A stretch of DNA of 7,055 nucleotides from Deltaproteobacteria bacterium (lineage in GTDB: Bacteria; Myxococcota_A; UBA9160; SMWR01). Location of the stretch: positions 1-7,055 of the forward strand of contig JAFDAW010000200.1 in NCBI GenBank assembly GCA_019313605.1, in the 5' to 3' direction. Position numbers and translations under genes: made by a program. Below the pieces are notes generated by a model. That model made no database searches. It worked only from the letters and a program-made list of their open reading frames with translations, and had not been told where the DNA came from. Shown here one piece after another: positions 1 to 6,641 of the stretch; position 1 is the stretch's first letter; each line of letters opens with the position of its first letter.

Positions 1-587
1 CACGACAGCGGCCCGTTGTAATGGACGACGCTCTCCGTCAATGATCCCTCCGCGTCGCGCGTCTCTACGCTCGCGTGCAACTGCTTCATGCTGCCGTCGG
101 GATTGGGATCGACCTTCAGCCCCGTGACGCGCGCCTCGCGGCCGCCGCCTAGCTCTGTCCAGCTCGGCCCCAGCGACAATCGCTCCAACTCAGCACCTCC
201 GATGCCCCCGACTCCGTGCGCGAGCAACCCGACCAGAAACGCGAGGTGGATCACCGCCGGCGCGTAGAAGCGCGGCGCCCGGATCCCCGCACACCATTTC
301 TTCACCACGTTCCGGTAGGTGGCGAGTGTCGTGTTGAGCGCGTAGAGGGTCAGAACCAGAATCAGCAGGTAGAACCACAGATGAACGGCGGACACCGGCC
401 GGAAGAAGGCGAGCATGTCGTCCATCGCGATCGACGCCGACGCGCCGTCGCGCGTGGCCGAGAGCACGACGGACCCGATTGCCAACAACAACACCGTGGC
501 CTGGCCGCAGATCACCCCCAATCCCTGCGAGAACAGCCACGCCGTGGAACTCGCGTCCGTGTGAGAGCCGTTCCGATCAGAATGCAT
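1..587 (-). CDS. ResB-like cytochrome c biogenesis protein, N-terminal part (runs off left edge)
   Basis: An open minus-strand frame starts at the ATG at 587-585 and is still open at base 1, giving about 195 residues. It begins MHSDRNGSHTDASS and shows three probable membrane segments: about residues 22-44, about 68-90 (rich in L, with WFYLLILVL) and about 108-128 (VIHLAFLVGLLAHGVG). A polar stretch then begins, as expected for a periplasmic domain. Three N-terminal helices followed by a large periplasmic domain is the known layout of ResB/Ccs1, which with CcsA/ResC carries haem across the membrane and attaches it to apocytochrome c. The ATG overlaps the end of ccsA by 11 bases and has GGGAGG upstream at good spacing, so translational coupling is likely. 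The ResB call rests on topology and the ccsA neighbour; the conserved C-terminal half lies outside the window. Confidence 0.7.
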   Translation of the reverse strand, partial: MHSDRNGSHTDASSTAWLFSQGLGVICGQATVLLLAIGSVVLSATRDGASASIAMDDMLAFFRPVSAVHLWFYLLILVLTLYALNTTLATYRNVVKKWCAGIRAPRFYAPAVIHLAFLVGLLAHGVGGIGGAELERLSLGPSWTELGGGREARVTGLKVDPNPDGSMKQLHASVETRDAEGSLTESVVHYNGPLS

Positions 588-1374
588 GGCTCGACCTCCC
601 GAAGAGAAAGGAGGTTCCCACATAGGCGACGAGCACCCAGACCAAGCCGACGATCGCCAGTACGGGCCGCACCCACGGTCGCGGGAAGAGCGATGGGGTG
701 AGGTGCACGTGGATGAAGCTCGCGTAGTGGAACCACAGGATCACCGACCAGATGATCTTGACGTCCCACATGAAGTAGGCGCCCCACGCCACCACGCCCC
801 AGAAGCCGCCGCAGATCATCGAGAACGACCACAGCGCGAACCCGTTCAACGCGAGCCGATCGATGAGCGACAGCCAGGCCGCGTCGCGATCGCGAAACCA
901 CACCAGTGACGCGGCCGCGGCAGCCGCCCAGGTGCCGTAGGCGAAGAACGAGAGTGGCACGTGCAGCGGATACCAGATCGTGCGCATCAGCGGTGGCGGA
1001 AAACCCAGATCGAGTGGAAACGACAGCGCGGCGAACATCGCGATGCACATCAACACCAGCAGCGGAACGACGTACAGCCGAACGTCGCGCCAGGTGATGG
1101 CGGTGACCGCGCCCACGGCGAGCGCCGCCGCCGAGAACGACTCCATCTTGTTGGTCAGCGGAAAGAATCCGATCGCCCAGCCCCGGCCGAGCGTCGCGCC
1201 AAAATGAATCACGACGCCAAGCCCCAGCAGCCACAGACCGATCCGGGGTCGCACGAGGGTGACCAGGAGTGCGGCCGCATAGCAGGCGAGCACGGCGTAG
1301 AACGGACCGGCCACAGCGAGCGGGGATGCGGCGTCGAGGCCGTTGGCGATTTCGGGCATGGGCTGTGATTCCAC
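577..1374 (-). CDS. ccsA: Cytochrome c assembly protein CcsA/ResC (haem handling)
   Basis: This 265-residue polytopic membrane protein has about eight hydrophobic segments and matches the CcsA/ResC family of the System II cytochrome c maturation pathway. With ResB it exports haem and presents it to apocytochrome c outside the membrane. Visible family features are H57 followed by GRGWAIGFFPLTN (about 63-75), H138 in WYPLHVPLSFFAYG, the tryptophan-rich motif WGAYFMWDVKIIW (197-209) and H222 in ASFIHVHL. In this family these histidines and the tryptophan motif bind haem. The usual second Trp after the Tyr is Phe here. The frame opens with GTG at 1374; an in-frame ATG at 1359 is an alternative and neither has a clear Shine-Dalgarno. 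The stop overlaps the ResB-like start, so the two are probably one operon. The family call is secure; the exact start is not. Confidence 0.93.
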   Translation of the reverse strand: MESQPMPEIANGLDAASPLAVAGPFYAVLACYAAALLVTLVRPRIGLWLLGLGVVIHFGATLGRGWAIGFFPLTNKMESFSAAALAVGAVTAITWRDVRLYVVPLLVLMCIAMFAALSFPLDLGFPPPLMRTIWYPLHVPLSFFAYGTWAAAAAASLVWFRDRDAAWLSLIDRLALNGFALWSFSMICGGFWGVVAWGAYFMWDVKIIWSVILWFHYASFIHVHLTPSLFPRPWVRPVLAIVGLVWVLVAYVGTSFLFGRSSHAF

Positions 1375-1532
1375 TGAAAAACGGTTTTGTCGCTCGTCCG
1401 CCGCCGCGGCACGTATGCGATTCGCTTTCGCGATTCGATCGGGCCCCGAGCTGCGGCCGGGACTCTACAGAATCCGACCGGGGGGGGGACTCAGAGCGAA
1501 GGATCAATCCAATCGCGCGGGCGATCGTTCAA
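1375..1532. other. Intergenic region between the CHIPPGNP gene and ccsA
   Basis: These 158 bases separate two minus-strand genes. They hold a run of nine G (1480-1488), a short hairpin just after the upstream gene's stop (ATCGC / GCGAT arms, 1512-1525, no T tract), and a small TCGC-GAAA-GCGA stem-loop near 1430. I see no convincing terminator, no good -35/-10 pair and no coding remnant, so whether ccsA has its own promoter cannot be decided from sequence alone. Confidence 0.4.
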
Positions 1533-2297
1533 CTATTCAACAGCCTCTCCGCTCGACTCCTCACCCTCGTCGCCACCGAAGCCGAAGAACTGCCTCATGC
1601 CGCGGAAGAAGCCCTGCTCCTCTTCGGGCGAGTCTTCAGTCTCGGCGTCAGGCTGGGTGGCTTGCGCGGCGCGACGCTGAGCGCGCGCTTCGCGTCGGGA
1701 GCGCCTCTGGGCGGCCTGTGTGTCGTCCGTTTCGGGATCTGCACCGCCCGCTTCCGCCTCTTCTGCGTCACCAGACGTCGCGGCGCGACGCTGAGCGCGC
1801 GCTTCGCGTCGGGCGCGCCTCTGGGCGGCCTGTGTGTCGTCCGTTCCGGTATCCGCACCGCCCGCTTCCGCCTCTTCTGCATCACCATCGTCGGCGGCTT
1901 TTCCATCGCGAGCGCTCTGCTCGCGGCGTGCACGGCGCTCTGCTTGGCGCTTCTCGCGCCTGGTGCGCGTGTCAGCGTCGACGACTTCATCGCCATCGGA
2001 TCCACTGCGAGCTTTCTTGCCGCCCTTCTTCCCCTTCTTGCCTTTCTTCGCGCTCTTGGCGTCATCCCCATATTCGTCGCCGGATCCCTCACATGGGCCG
2101 AGGTAATCACCGTGGGCTTCGTGAGCACGCCAGGCTTGCTCGGACACGGTCATCGTATGCCTGGCGTCGGGATTTCCCGGCGGAATATGACAAATGGTCA
2201 GGCGCGACTTGCCAGAATTGCCCTGGGCCAGGCTGCCTGACGGAATCAGCCAAAGTACGAGTGCGGCCATTGCGAGTGCGGCGGATTGAGCCTTCAT
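1533..2297 (-). CDS. Secreted CHIPPGNP-motif protein with charged tandem repeats
   Basis: This 254-residue protein starts at the ATG at 2297, eight bases after GGAGG; the frame extends 13 codons further upstream, but only this start follows a Shine-Dalgarno and begins a signal peptide. Residues 1-24 form a Sec signal (MKAQ, hydrophobic core, GSLA before Q). Residues 35-69 hold ICHIPPGNP, HTMTV and AHGDYLGPC, with Cys36 and Cys69 at the ends. I recognise this motif from many bacterial secreted and surface proteins, but know of no proven function. Next come a lysine/glycine-rich linker (about 82-97), an arginine-rich stretch (110-130) and two 38-residue repeats (136-211) alternating acidic GDAEEAEAGGAD with basic QRRARREARAQRR. 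The end is acidic with a GFFRGMRQFFGFGG patch. It is probably extracytoplasmic. Function unknown; the charged part is likely extended or coiled rather than a globular enzyme. Confidence 0.8.
   Translation of the reverse strand: MKAQSAALAMAALVLWLIPSGSLAQGNSGKSRLTICHIPPGNPDARHTMTVSEQAWRAHEAHGDYLGPCEGSGDEYGDDAKSAKKGKKGKKGGKKARSGSDGDEVVDADTRTRREKRQAERRARREQSARDGKAADDGDAEEAEAGGADTGTDDTQAAQRRARREARAQRRAATSGDAEEAEAGGADPETDDTQAAQRRSRREARAQRRAAQATQPDAETEDSPEEEQGFFRGMRQFFGFGGDEGEESSGEAVE
1665..1892 (-). repeat. Two tandem 114-bp coding repeats
   Basis: Two head-to-tail units of 114 bp (38 codons) lie at 1779-1892 and 1665-1778 inside the CHIPPGNP-motif gene. At protein level they differ at only a few positions (such as DD/TS, TG/PE and A/S), and long DNA stretches are identical, so the duplication is fairly recent or kept homogeneous. 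An older, degenerate version of the basic half precedes them at residues 110-130. Confidence 0.9.
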
Positions 2298-2357
2298 GAT
2301 CCAGACCTCCAAATGGTGCGCGCATAGCATAACCAAACCGCGCAGCTTCTACCGGAG

Positions 2358-3083
2358 CTACTTCCCGAACACCTGCTGCAGTAGCGGGGTCACCCGCGCT
2401 GCGGGATCGGTGCGGATCTTGCGCTCTTCCTCGCCGAGGATGGTGAAGAGCCCGTCGAGCGACTTGTCGGTCACGTAGCTGCGTAGGTCGAAGGACGGCT
2501 TGCGGGTGAACGGAATCGCCTCGTAGCGGCCGATGAGTTGATCGTAGGAGCGAACCACGCCGACCTCATCCATCTTGCTCGAAACGATCGGTTCGAAGCG
2601 GGCACGCAGGGTGTCACGGGTGGTGCGCTCGAAGTACTCGGTTGCTGCCGTATCGCCGCCGTTGAGGATGCCGACGGCGTCACTGAAGGTCATCTGGCGA
2701 ATCCCCTGCCAGAAAACCTCGGCGGCCTCGCCCGCCGCCTGCTCCGCGGCGCGATTCATCGCGACTTCGAGTTCATCGACCTGAGCGCCAAAACCCACGA
2801 TGCGCAGACCGCTCGCCATCTTGTCGAGCGCATCCGGCAGCTTGATGCGAATCAGGGGATTGCCGAGGTAGCCGTCCTTGCGGGACGTCAGATCGACGGC
2901 GTTGCGCGTTCCGATCTCGAGGGCCTGCTTGAGGCCCGACACCACTTTCCCATCACCGCTCGCGGCCGCGAGCAGATCGCTCAACGACCCGCCCGAACCC
3001 GCGCACGCCACCAGCCACGCGGACGCGAACACAGCGACGAACCGGAGACGCTCTTTTGTGAATCGCTTCGGGTTGCGCCTCAT
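2358..3083 (-). CDS. DUF4197 domain-containing lipoprotein
   Basis: This 241-residue protein begins with a basic N-terminus and a hydrophobic segment ending in the lipobox LVAC (Cys27), so it should be exported and lipid-anchored. Ala follows the Cys, with no Asp retention signal, so outer-membrane sorting is expected in a Gram-negative cell. From about residue 34 to the end it matches DUF4197 along its length: ALEIGTRNAVDL, KDGYLGNPLIRIKLP, MNRAAEQAAGEA, QMTFSDAVGILNGGDTAATEYF, MDEVGVVRSYDQLIGRY, YVTDKSLDGLFTILGEEE and the terminal DPAARVTPLLQQVFG. No biochemical function is established for this family to my knowledge. The ATG at 3083 has GAGGGAG upstream. It ends 60 bases before the CHIPPGNP gene, and follows the RelA/SpoT gene by about 70 bases on the same strand. 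It looks complete and intact. Confidence 0.92.
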   Translation of the reverse strand: MRRNPKRFTKERLRFVAVFASAWLVACAGSGGSLSDLLAAASGDGKVVSGLKQALEIGTRNAVDLTSRKDGYLGNPLIRIKLPDALDKMASGLRIVGFGAQVDELEVAMNRAAEQAAGEAAEVFWQGIRQMTFSDAVGILNGGDTAATEYFERTTRDTLRARFEPIVSSKMDEVGVVRSYDQLIGRYEAIPFTRKPSFDLRSYVTDKSLDGLFTILGEEERKIRTDPAARVTPLLQQVFGK

Positions 3084-3154
3084 CTCGATTTCTCCCTCGG
3101 ATCTTTGTGTCGGACTCGAATACGATGGAATCGCGACAGATCCGCCGCTCTTTT

Positions 3155-3328
3155 CTAATCGGCCGTATCCAGGCCGGGCAGACGCGGCGACATGCCCGGC
3201 TCGGATTTGCCGTCGGCCGAGAAGCCTCTGCGCTTCTCGTGCTTGTAGGCCTCGCGGACGAATTCGCGGATCTGGGAGGCGGCGCGGTCCTGTTCGGCGA
3301 GAGACTCGGCCATCTGAGCGACCATCGC
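3155..3328 (-). pseudogene. C-terminal tail of the RelA/SpoT gene, beyond the TAG
   Basis: After the TAG at 3331-3329 the same frame stays open for 57 codons, beginning AMVAQMAESLAEQDRAASQI, and stops at TAG 3157-3155. A helical, charged segment of the type MAESL-EQDRAAS-IREF is what RelA/SpoT-domain proteins normally carry after the HD-YK motif, so this is very probably the original C-terminus, separated by one nonsense codon. No new start with a ribosome site is evident. Other genes here also end in TAG, so TAG is an ordinary stop in this genome. Confidence 0.65.
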
Positions 3329-3958
3329 CTAATACTGCCTGCCGGCTTCAGAGTTGGAAGACTTATACGGGAAATCGTGGGTCAGCTGACCGAAGGCATT
3401 CTGCAAGCGGGTGCGGATCTGGATCTCGCACACCATCGTGCGCGGAGTGAGTTCGTGAGAACCACCACCTCTGGTGACACTGTCATAGGTGAAATCCGCC
3501 ATCAGGTGGATCGACCGGTAGCCCGAGGGCTTGGCTTTGGCGATGAAATCTTCGGTCTCGTCAGAATGGACGCTGAAGCCATGCGATTGTTCGATCATCT
3601 TCTGGATCCCGTAACAATCGTCGACGAACCAGCAAACTACTCGGGCACCGATCAGATCCCGGATGATGTCGGTCGGGTAATAGAATTCGGGCCAACCCAG
3701 CCGTTCGAGCTTGTCGATAAAACTGGTTTGCGGCTTGACGCGCGCAACCACTTCGAGTGCCTCGCGCGGCAACTGGTTGTTGAGCGTATAGGCGATGCAC
3801 AACTGGGCGAGCTTGACCTCGACCAGCCTGCACAGGTTTTCAACCTCGGAGCCGTATCGCAGGTAGAAGCGATTGGCCTTCCGCGCCAGATTTTCGCGGT
3901 GACTGGATTTCATCTGCGATCCATTACGAGACCCACCCTCACGGCTGAGATTTGGCAT
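3329..3958 (-). CDS. RelA/SpoT synthetase-domain protein, cut short by in-frame TAG
   Basis: This is a single-domain RelA/SpoT homologue, the family that makes (p)ppGpp by pyrophosphate transfer from ATP to GTP or GDP; no HD hydrolase domain is present. Counting from the ATG at 3958, 209 residues are read. Family motifs are RVKPQTSFIDKLER (73-86), DLIGARVVCWF (101-111), GYRSIHL (146-152, Tyr147 being the usual guanine-stacking residue), CEIQIRT (177-183, Glu178) and QLTHDFPYK (191-199). The TAG at 3331-3329 falls shortly after the last motif, and the same frame continues for 57 more codons. The synthetase core is therefore complete, but the usual C-terminal helix is lost unless the codon is read through. 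The start is uncertain: ATG 3913 is an alternative, and the GTG at 4072 lies in an inverted repeat. Neither ATG has a strong Shine-Dalgarno. Confidence 0.75.
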   Translation of the reverse strand: MPNLSREGGSRNGSQMKSSHRENLARKANRFYLRYGSEVENLCRLVEVKLAQLCIAYTLNNQLPREALEVVARVKPQTSFIDKLERLGWPEFYYPTDIIRDLIGARVVCWFVDDCYGIQKMIEQSHGFSVHSDETEDFIAKAKPSGYRSIHLMADFTYDSVTRGGGSHELTPRTMVCEIQIRTRLQNAFGQLTHDFPYKSSNSEAGRQY

Positions 3959-4015
3959 ATCCAATGGGGAGGCTGACACATCCCGGACAGGATAGAACGC
4001 CTTGCTTGGCGCGGC

Positions 4016-4111
4016 AGGCGGGGACGTTGGTGAATATTCAGCCCTCTTGCCGAATCGATGCCAATTCACCACCAGTCAATACGGGGTGAATATTCACCAA
4101 CGTCCCCGCCT
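4016..4111. repeat. Perfect 25-bp inverted repeat, 46-bp spacer (MITE- or REP-like candidate)
   Basis: The arms at 4016-4040 and 4087-4111 are exact reverse complements over 25 bases; both flanking pairs mismatch. Each arm contains the 10-base palindrome TGAATATTCA and the string GGGGACGTTGG or its complement. The element sits between the divergent RelA/SpoT and cupin genes. GGGGACGT...ACGTCCCC ends resemble palindromic repeats linked to REP-associated or IS200-like transposases (my recollection, not a search). No transposase is inside and no target duplication is clear. It could instead be an operator or a cruciform-forming site. Confidence 0.75.
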
Positions 4112-4136
4112 ACGCCTACGATGGCAGCACCGCCTA

Positions 4137-4165
4137 TTGCAACGACCGACGAGATTGGGAAAGAT
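4137..4165 (+). promoter_or_regulatory. Weak sigma70-like promoter candidate for the cupin gene
   Basis: TTGCAA (4137-4142) and AAAGAT (4160-4165) are separated by 17 bases, about 65 bases before the cupin ATG. The matches to consensus are only 4/6 and 3/6, so this is a tentative call based mainly on position. A GC hairpin (CGCCGCT / AGCGGCG, 4180-4198) lies between it and the Shine-Dalgarno. Confidence 0.2.
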
Positions 4166-4230
4166 GGGCCCCTCGTTTTCGCCGCTGGCTGAGCGGCGAG
4201 CGACCATTCTCATCCAAAAGGAGACGGACC

Positions 4231-4575
4231 ATGCCGGAGATTTCGATTCAGAAGCAGTGCCTCGGACTGACCAACCTGGAGGGCGCGGAGTCCTTCGGCG
4301 TTCCCATCGGCGACCTTCCCGTGCAGACCGATGCCGGCTTCTTTTCGGAAGGGAATCTCACCGCGGGCACCTGGGAATGCGGCCCCGGCAAGCTCCAACT
4401 CGACCTGGAGATCACGGAATTCTGTCACCTCTTGAAGGGCCACTGGGTGCTGACATCGGAGTCTGGGCAGGTGACGGAGATCCGAGCCGGCGACAGCTGG
4501 GTCTTCCCCAAGGGCTGGAAGGGCACGAGCGAAGTGGTCGAAACCGTCCGCAAGGTCTACATGATCATCGAGTAG
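4231..4575 (+). CDS. Cupin domain protein, DUF861 / Cupin_3 type
   Basis: This small 114-residue protein consists of one cupin barrel. Visible pattern: TAGTWECGPGKLQLD (44-58), TEFCHLLKGHWVLT (62-75), AGDSW-VFPKGWKGTSEV (86-102) and ETVRKVYMI (104-112), which is the DUF861/Cupin_3 signature also found in ureidoglycine aminohydrolase-like proteins. Members are short, cytosolic and often of unknown substrate. The conserved Glu63 and His66 sit where cupins place metal ligands, but the full metal-binding set of classical cupins is not obvious, so metal dependence is uncertain. The start is well supported: AAGGAG (4218-4223) lies seven bases before the ATG. No signal peptide. It is followed after 75 bases by the thioredoxin-like gene on the same strand, so co-transcription is possible. 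The substrate cannot be inferred from context. Confidence 0.88.
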   Translation: MPEISIQKQCLGLTNLEGAESFGVPIGDLPVQTDAGFFSEGNLTAGTWECGPGKLQLDLEITEFCHLLKGHWVLTSESGQVTEIRAGDSWVFPKGWKGTSEVVETVRKVYMIIE

Positions 4576-4650
4576 GGCGAACGGCGGGCGAACGACTGAC
4601 CGGCCTGCGATAAGATAGGAGCACTCCTTACCGCAAGAGGGATACAGGCC

Positions 4651-5073
4651 ATGGATTTCGCTACGCGAACAATTGTCGGATTCACCCTGACTTCGGTCAT
4701 TTTGCTGGCGTCGGCTGCGATCGCCAACGATGAATCCCTGTCGTGCACATCCGGGCCATACGTGGTGAAGATCCACGCGGAATGGTGTGGATCCTGCAAG
4801 GCGATCGCGCCGACCTGGGAGCAACTCAAAACGGACGTGGGCGACCAGGTCACACTCGTGACCCTGGACGTCACCGATCGGGCGGCGACCGAAGCATCGA
4901 AAGCCACCGCGGAAAAGCTCGGATTCGCCGACTTCTTCGTCGAGTACCGTCGGCAAACCGGCACCGTCGGCGTGATCGATTGCGAGACCCACGAGACGGT
5001 TGCGATATTGCGAGCCGAACGCGACATCTCGAAGTACCGGGAGGCCATCGCCAAGGCAATGCCCGCGCCCTGA
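4651..5073 (+). CDS. Secreted thioredoxin-like protein with WCGSC active site
   Basis: This 140-residue protein has an N-terminal Sec signal (about 1-25, hydrophobic core ending SAAIA before ND) and one thioredoxin fold. The redox motif WCGSC has Cys46 and Cys49, within YVVKIHAEWCGSCKAIAP, a typical first strand and active-site helix. LVTLDVTDRAATEA follows as the second strand. Where ordinary thioredoxins carry the cis-proline (IPT), this sequence appears to read TGT in YRRQTGTVGVID; that alignment was done by eye. The predicted place of action is the periplasm or an exported location, where it could reduce or exchange disulfides. Cytochrome c maturation needs such reductants, but the ccs genes are over 3 kb away on the other strand, so a link is only possible. 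An AAGAGG element (4635-4640) precedes the ATG by ten bases. A second, truncated copy lies at 6615-6962. Confidence 0.88.
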   Translation: MDFATRTIVGFTLTSVILLASAAIANDESLSCTSGPYVVKIHAEWCGSCKAIAPTWEQLKTDVGDQVTLVTLDVTDRAATEASKATAEKLGFADFFVEYRRQTGTVGVIDCETHETVAILRAERDISKYREAIAKAMPAP

Positions 5074-5171
5074 CCTCCGAGATGGAACGCGACATCCGCA
5101 AACCCTCGGCCAGCGCTGTCGGCCGCCGACATGGTCGCTAGGGCAGCTATGGCCTATGCTCGCTCCCATCG

Positions 5172-5195
5172 GGGGGGGCGATCCGCCTCCCCTTT
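5172..5195 (+). terminator. Possible rho-independent terminator after the thioredoxin gene
   Basis: GGGGGGGCG (5172-5180) can pair with CGCCTCCCC (5184-5192) through nine pairs including one G-T wobble, leaving loop ATC, followed by TTTG. The stem is strong but the T tract is short. It lies about 100 bases after the thioredoxin stop and about 20 before the radical SAM start, so it could also act on the latter's leader. Confidence 0.4.
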
Positions 5196-5213
5196 GTCGT
5201 CCGGGCGGGCAGC

Positions 5214-6499
5214 ATGAGGATCCTCTTCGTCTACCCCCGCTTTCCGAAGTACCTGGAGAGCTTCCCCGGAGTACACTTCGCCGGTTCAGAGCGCTTCGCC
5301 GGCTACTCGTACCCACCTGCCCTCGGCATCCCCTCGCTCATCGCCGTCACGCCCGAGCACCACGAGGTGGAGTTCGTCGACGAGTCGTGGCGGTGAGCTT
5401 CTTCACCCCGCAGGCCGCTTGGGCCTACGACATCTGCGATCGATTCCGGAAGGTCGGTAAGCGGGTGATCGTCGGCGGCGTGCACCCGACGGTCCGTACC
5501 GACGAGGCCGCGGAGCACGCCGACATCGTTTGCGTCGGCGAGGCGGAACTCATCTGGGCAGAGATCCTCGACGACGTCGAGCGCGGTGAGCATCGGTCCC
5601 GCTACAGCCAGCCCACTGCGACGCCGGCCTCCGCGTTGCCGACGCCGGCCAGGAGCGCGATCTACGAACACCCGGCCTCGGAGCGCTACGACATCCACCT
5701 CGACTACCTCGAACTCTCGCGCGGCTGCGACATGCGCTGCGGCGCCTGCGTCGTGCCCAAAGTCCAGGGCACGTGCGCCCGCTACAAAGACATCGGGCAG
5801 GTCGTCGAGGAGGTCGCCTCCATGCGCTACCCGATGTGCTTCATCACCGACGACGTCGTCTTCATGCATCACGCGAACGGCCACCCGCAGGCGCGGGTGT
5901 TCCTCCTCGATGTCTTCGGCGAGATCGGCAGGCTCGGAGCGCCGCGGGGCTTCTTCACGTCGACCGTGCCCATCTACCAGCTTGACTCTGAGCTCGCGCC
6001 GGTCATGGCGAAAGCGGGGGCGACGGTCTCCTACACGACCTTCGGCTTCGACCCGATCTCGAACGCGGCGCTCACGCGCGGCTCGGCCCGCTTTCGCGCG
6101 AAGATGATCGATCAGACGAAGATGCTCCAGGACACCGGAGTGCTCGTCTACGCGGCCTTCCACCTCGGCTTCGACGACCACACGCCGGCCATCGTGGACA
6201 ACATCCTGACGTTCTGCGAGGAAGCCGACATCCGGATGGCGCAGTTCTGCCTGCGCACGCCCTGGCCGGGCACCGTGATGTGGGATGACCTCGTGCGACA
6301 GGGGCGCATTCTCCACACGGACTGGCGCCGCTACAACGGCGCGAACGTCACCTTCCAGCCCATAGGCATGACGGAACGCGAGCTCGGAGACGCCTTCGTG
6401 ACGCTCTGGCAGGAGTACTCAGAGCGCTACCACATCCTCAACGATCTTCAGCGGACCGAGGTCGTCGATCTCGAGTCGTTCGCGCGCGTTAGTGCATGA
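5214..6499 (+). pseudogene. B12-binding-type radical SAM protein, broken by internal deletion/frame change
   Basis: Two frames together give one protein of about 428 residues. The first (5214-5396) reads MRILFVYPRFPKYLES, then SYPPALGIPSLIAVTPEHHEVEFVDE, the N-terminal half of a B12-binding Rossmann domain. It stops at TGA 5394-5396. The domain resumes at about 5384 in another frame with VVAVSFFTPQAAWAYDI, VIVGGVHPT and ADIVCVGEAE. The radical SAM core follows: CDMRCGAC (5726-5749) is the CX3CX2C cluster motif, then FITDDVVFM, STVPIYQLD, FGFDP and CLRTPWPGT. The frame ends at TGA 6497-6499. Relatives usually have about a dozen residues between VDE and the VVAVS strand; these are missing, so the lesion is probably a small deletion not divisible by three. 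Substrate unknown; the architecture resembles the BchE/HpnJ-like class. The ATG at 5214 has only a weak purine stretch upstream. Confidence 0.8.
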
Positions 6500-6509
6500 A
6501 TAAGAACGG

Positions 6510-6641
6510 GGCAGCTGGTTGTTGATCGTGTACGCGATACACAGATGGGTGAGGTTGACCTCGACCAGCCGGCGCAGGTTTTCGACCTCGGAGCCATATC
6601 GCAAGTAGAAGCGATTGGCCTTCCCCACCAGATCTTCGCGG
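6510..6641 (-). pseudogene. Fragment of a second RelA/SpoT-domain gene
   Basis: On the minus strand this reads EDLVGKANRF, YLRYGSEVENL, RRLVEVNLTHL and CIAYTINNQLP, matching the N-terminal part of the RelA/SpoT gene at 3768-3899. I count 115 of 132 identical bases (about 87%) and 35 of 43 identical residues. Homology stops abruptly at 6510, eleven bases after the radical SAM stop, and at 6641, where the thioredoxin-like sequence begins. No synthetase motif (RVK, GYRSIH, EIQIRT) is present, so this is a non-functional remnant. Confidence 0.88.

Noticed and set aside
512..2240. Long alternative frames, e.g. minus 512-1507 and plus 1269-2240
   Set aside because: They overlap ccsA and the CHIPPGNP gene in other frames, are rich in Arg, Ala and Gly, and show no recognisable domains; they are by-products of GC-rich coding DNA.
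3329..3331. Pyrrolysine or other recoding at the TAG
   Set aside because: TAG also ends neighbouring genes, no downstream insertion element is evident, and RelA/SpoT proteins are not known to use pyrrolysine; a simple nonsense change is more economical.
3959..4072. Upstream extension of the RelA/SpoT gene to the GTG at 4072
   Set aside because: It would translate an arm of the inverted repeat and low-complexity sequence with no family similarity; the domain begins well downstream.
3155..5073. Toxin-antitoxin or phage-defence reading (toxic alarmone synthetase with neighbour)
   Set aside because: No small adjacent antitoxin-like gene on the same strand; the neighbours are a lipoprotein and divergent cupin and thioredoxin genes. 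Nothing beyond the synthetase domain supports it.
5379..5400. Programmed ribosomal frameshift in the radical SAM gene
   Set aside because: There is no slippery heptamer at the overlap, and a block of residues is missing, which frameshifting cannot explain.
4210..6316. Long minus-strand frames opposite the cupin, thioredoxin and radical SAM genes (4210-5316, 5303-6316)
   Set aside because: They are antisense to well-supported genes and lack domain signatures or good start sites.
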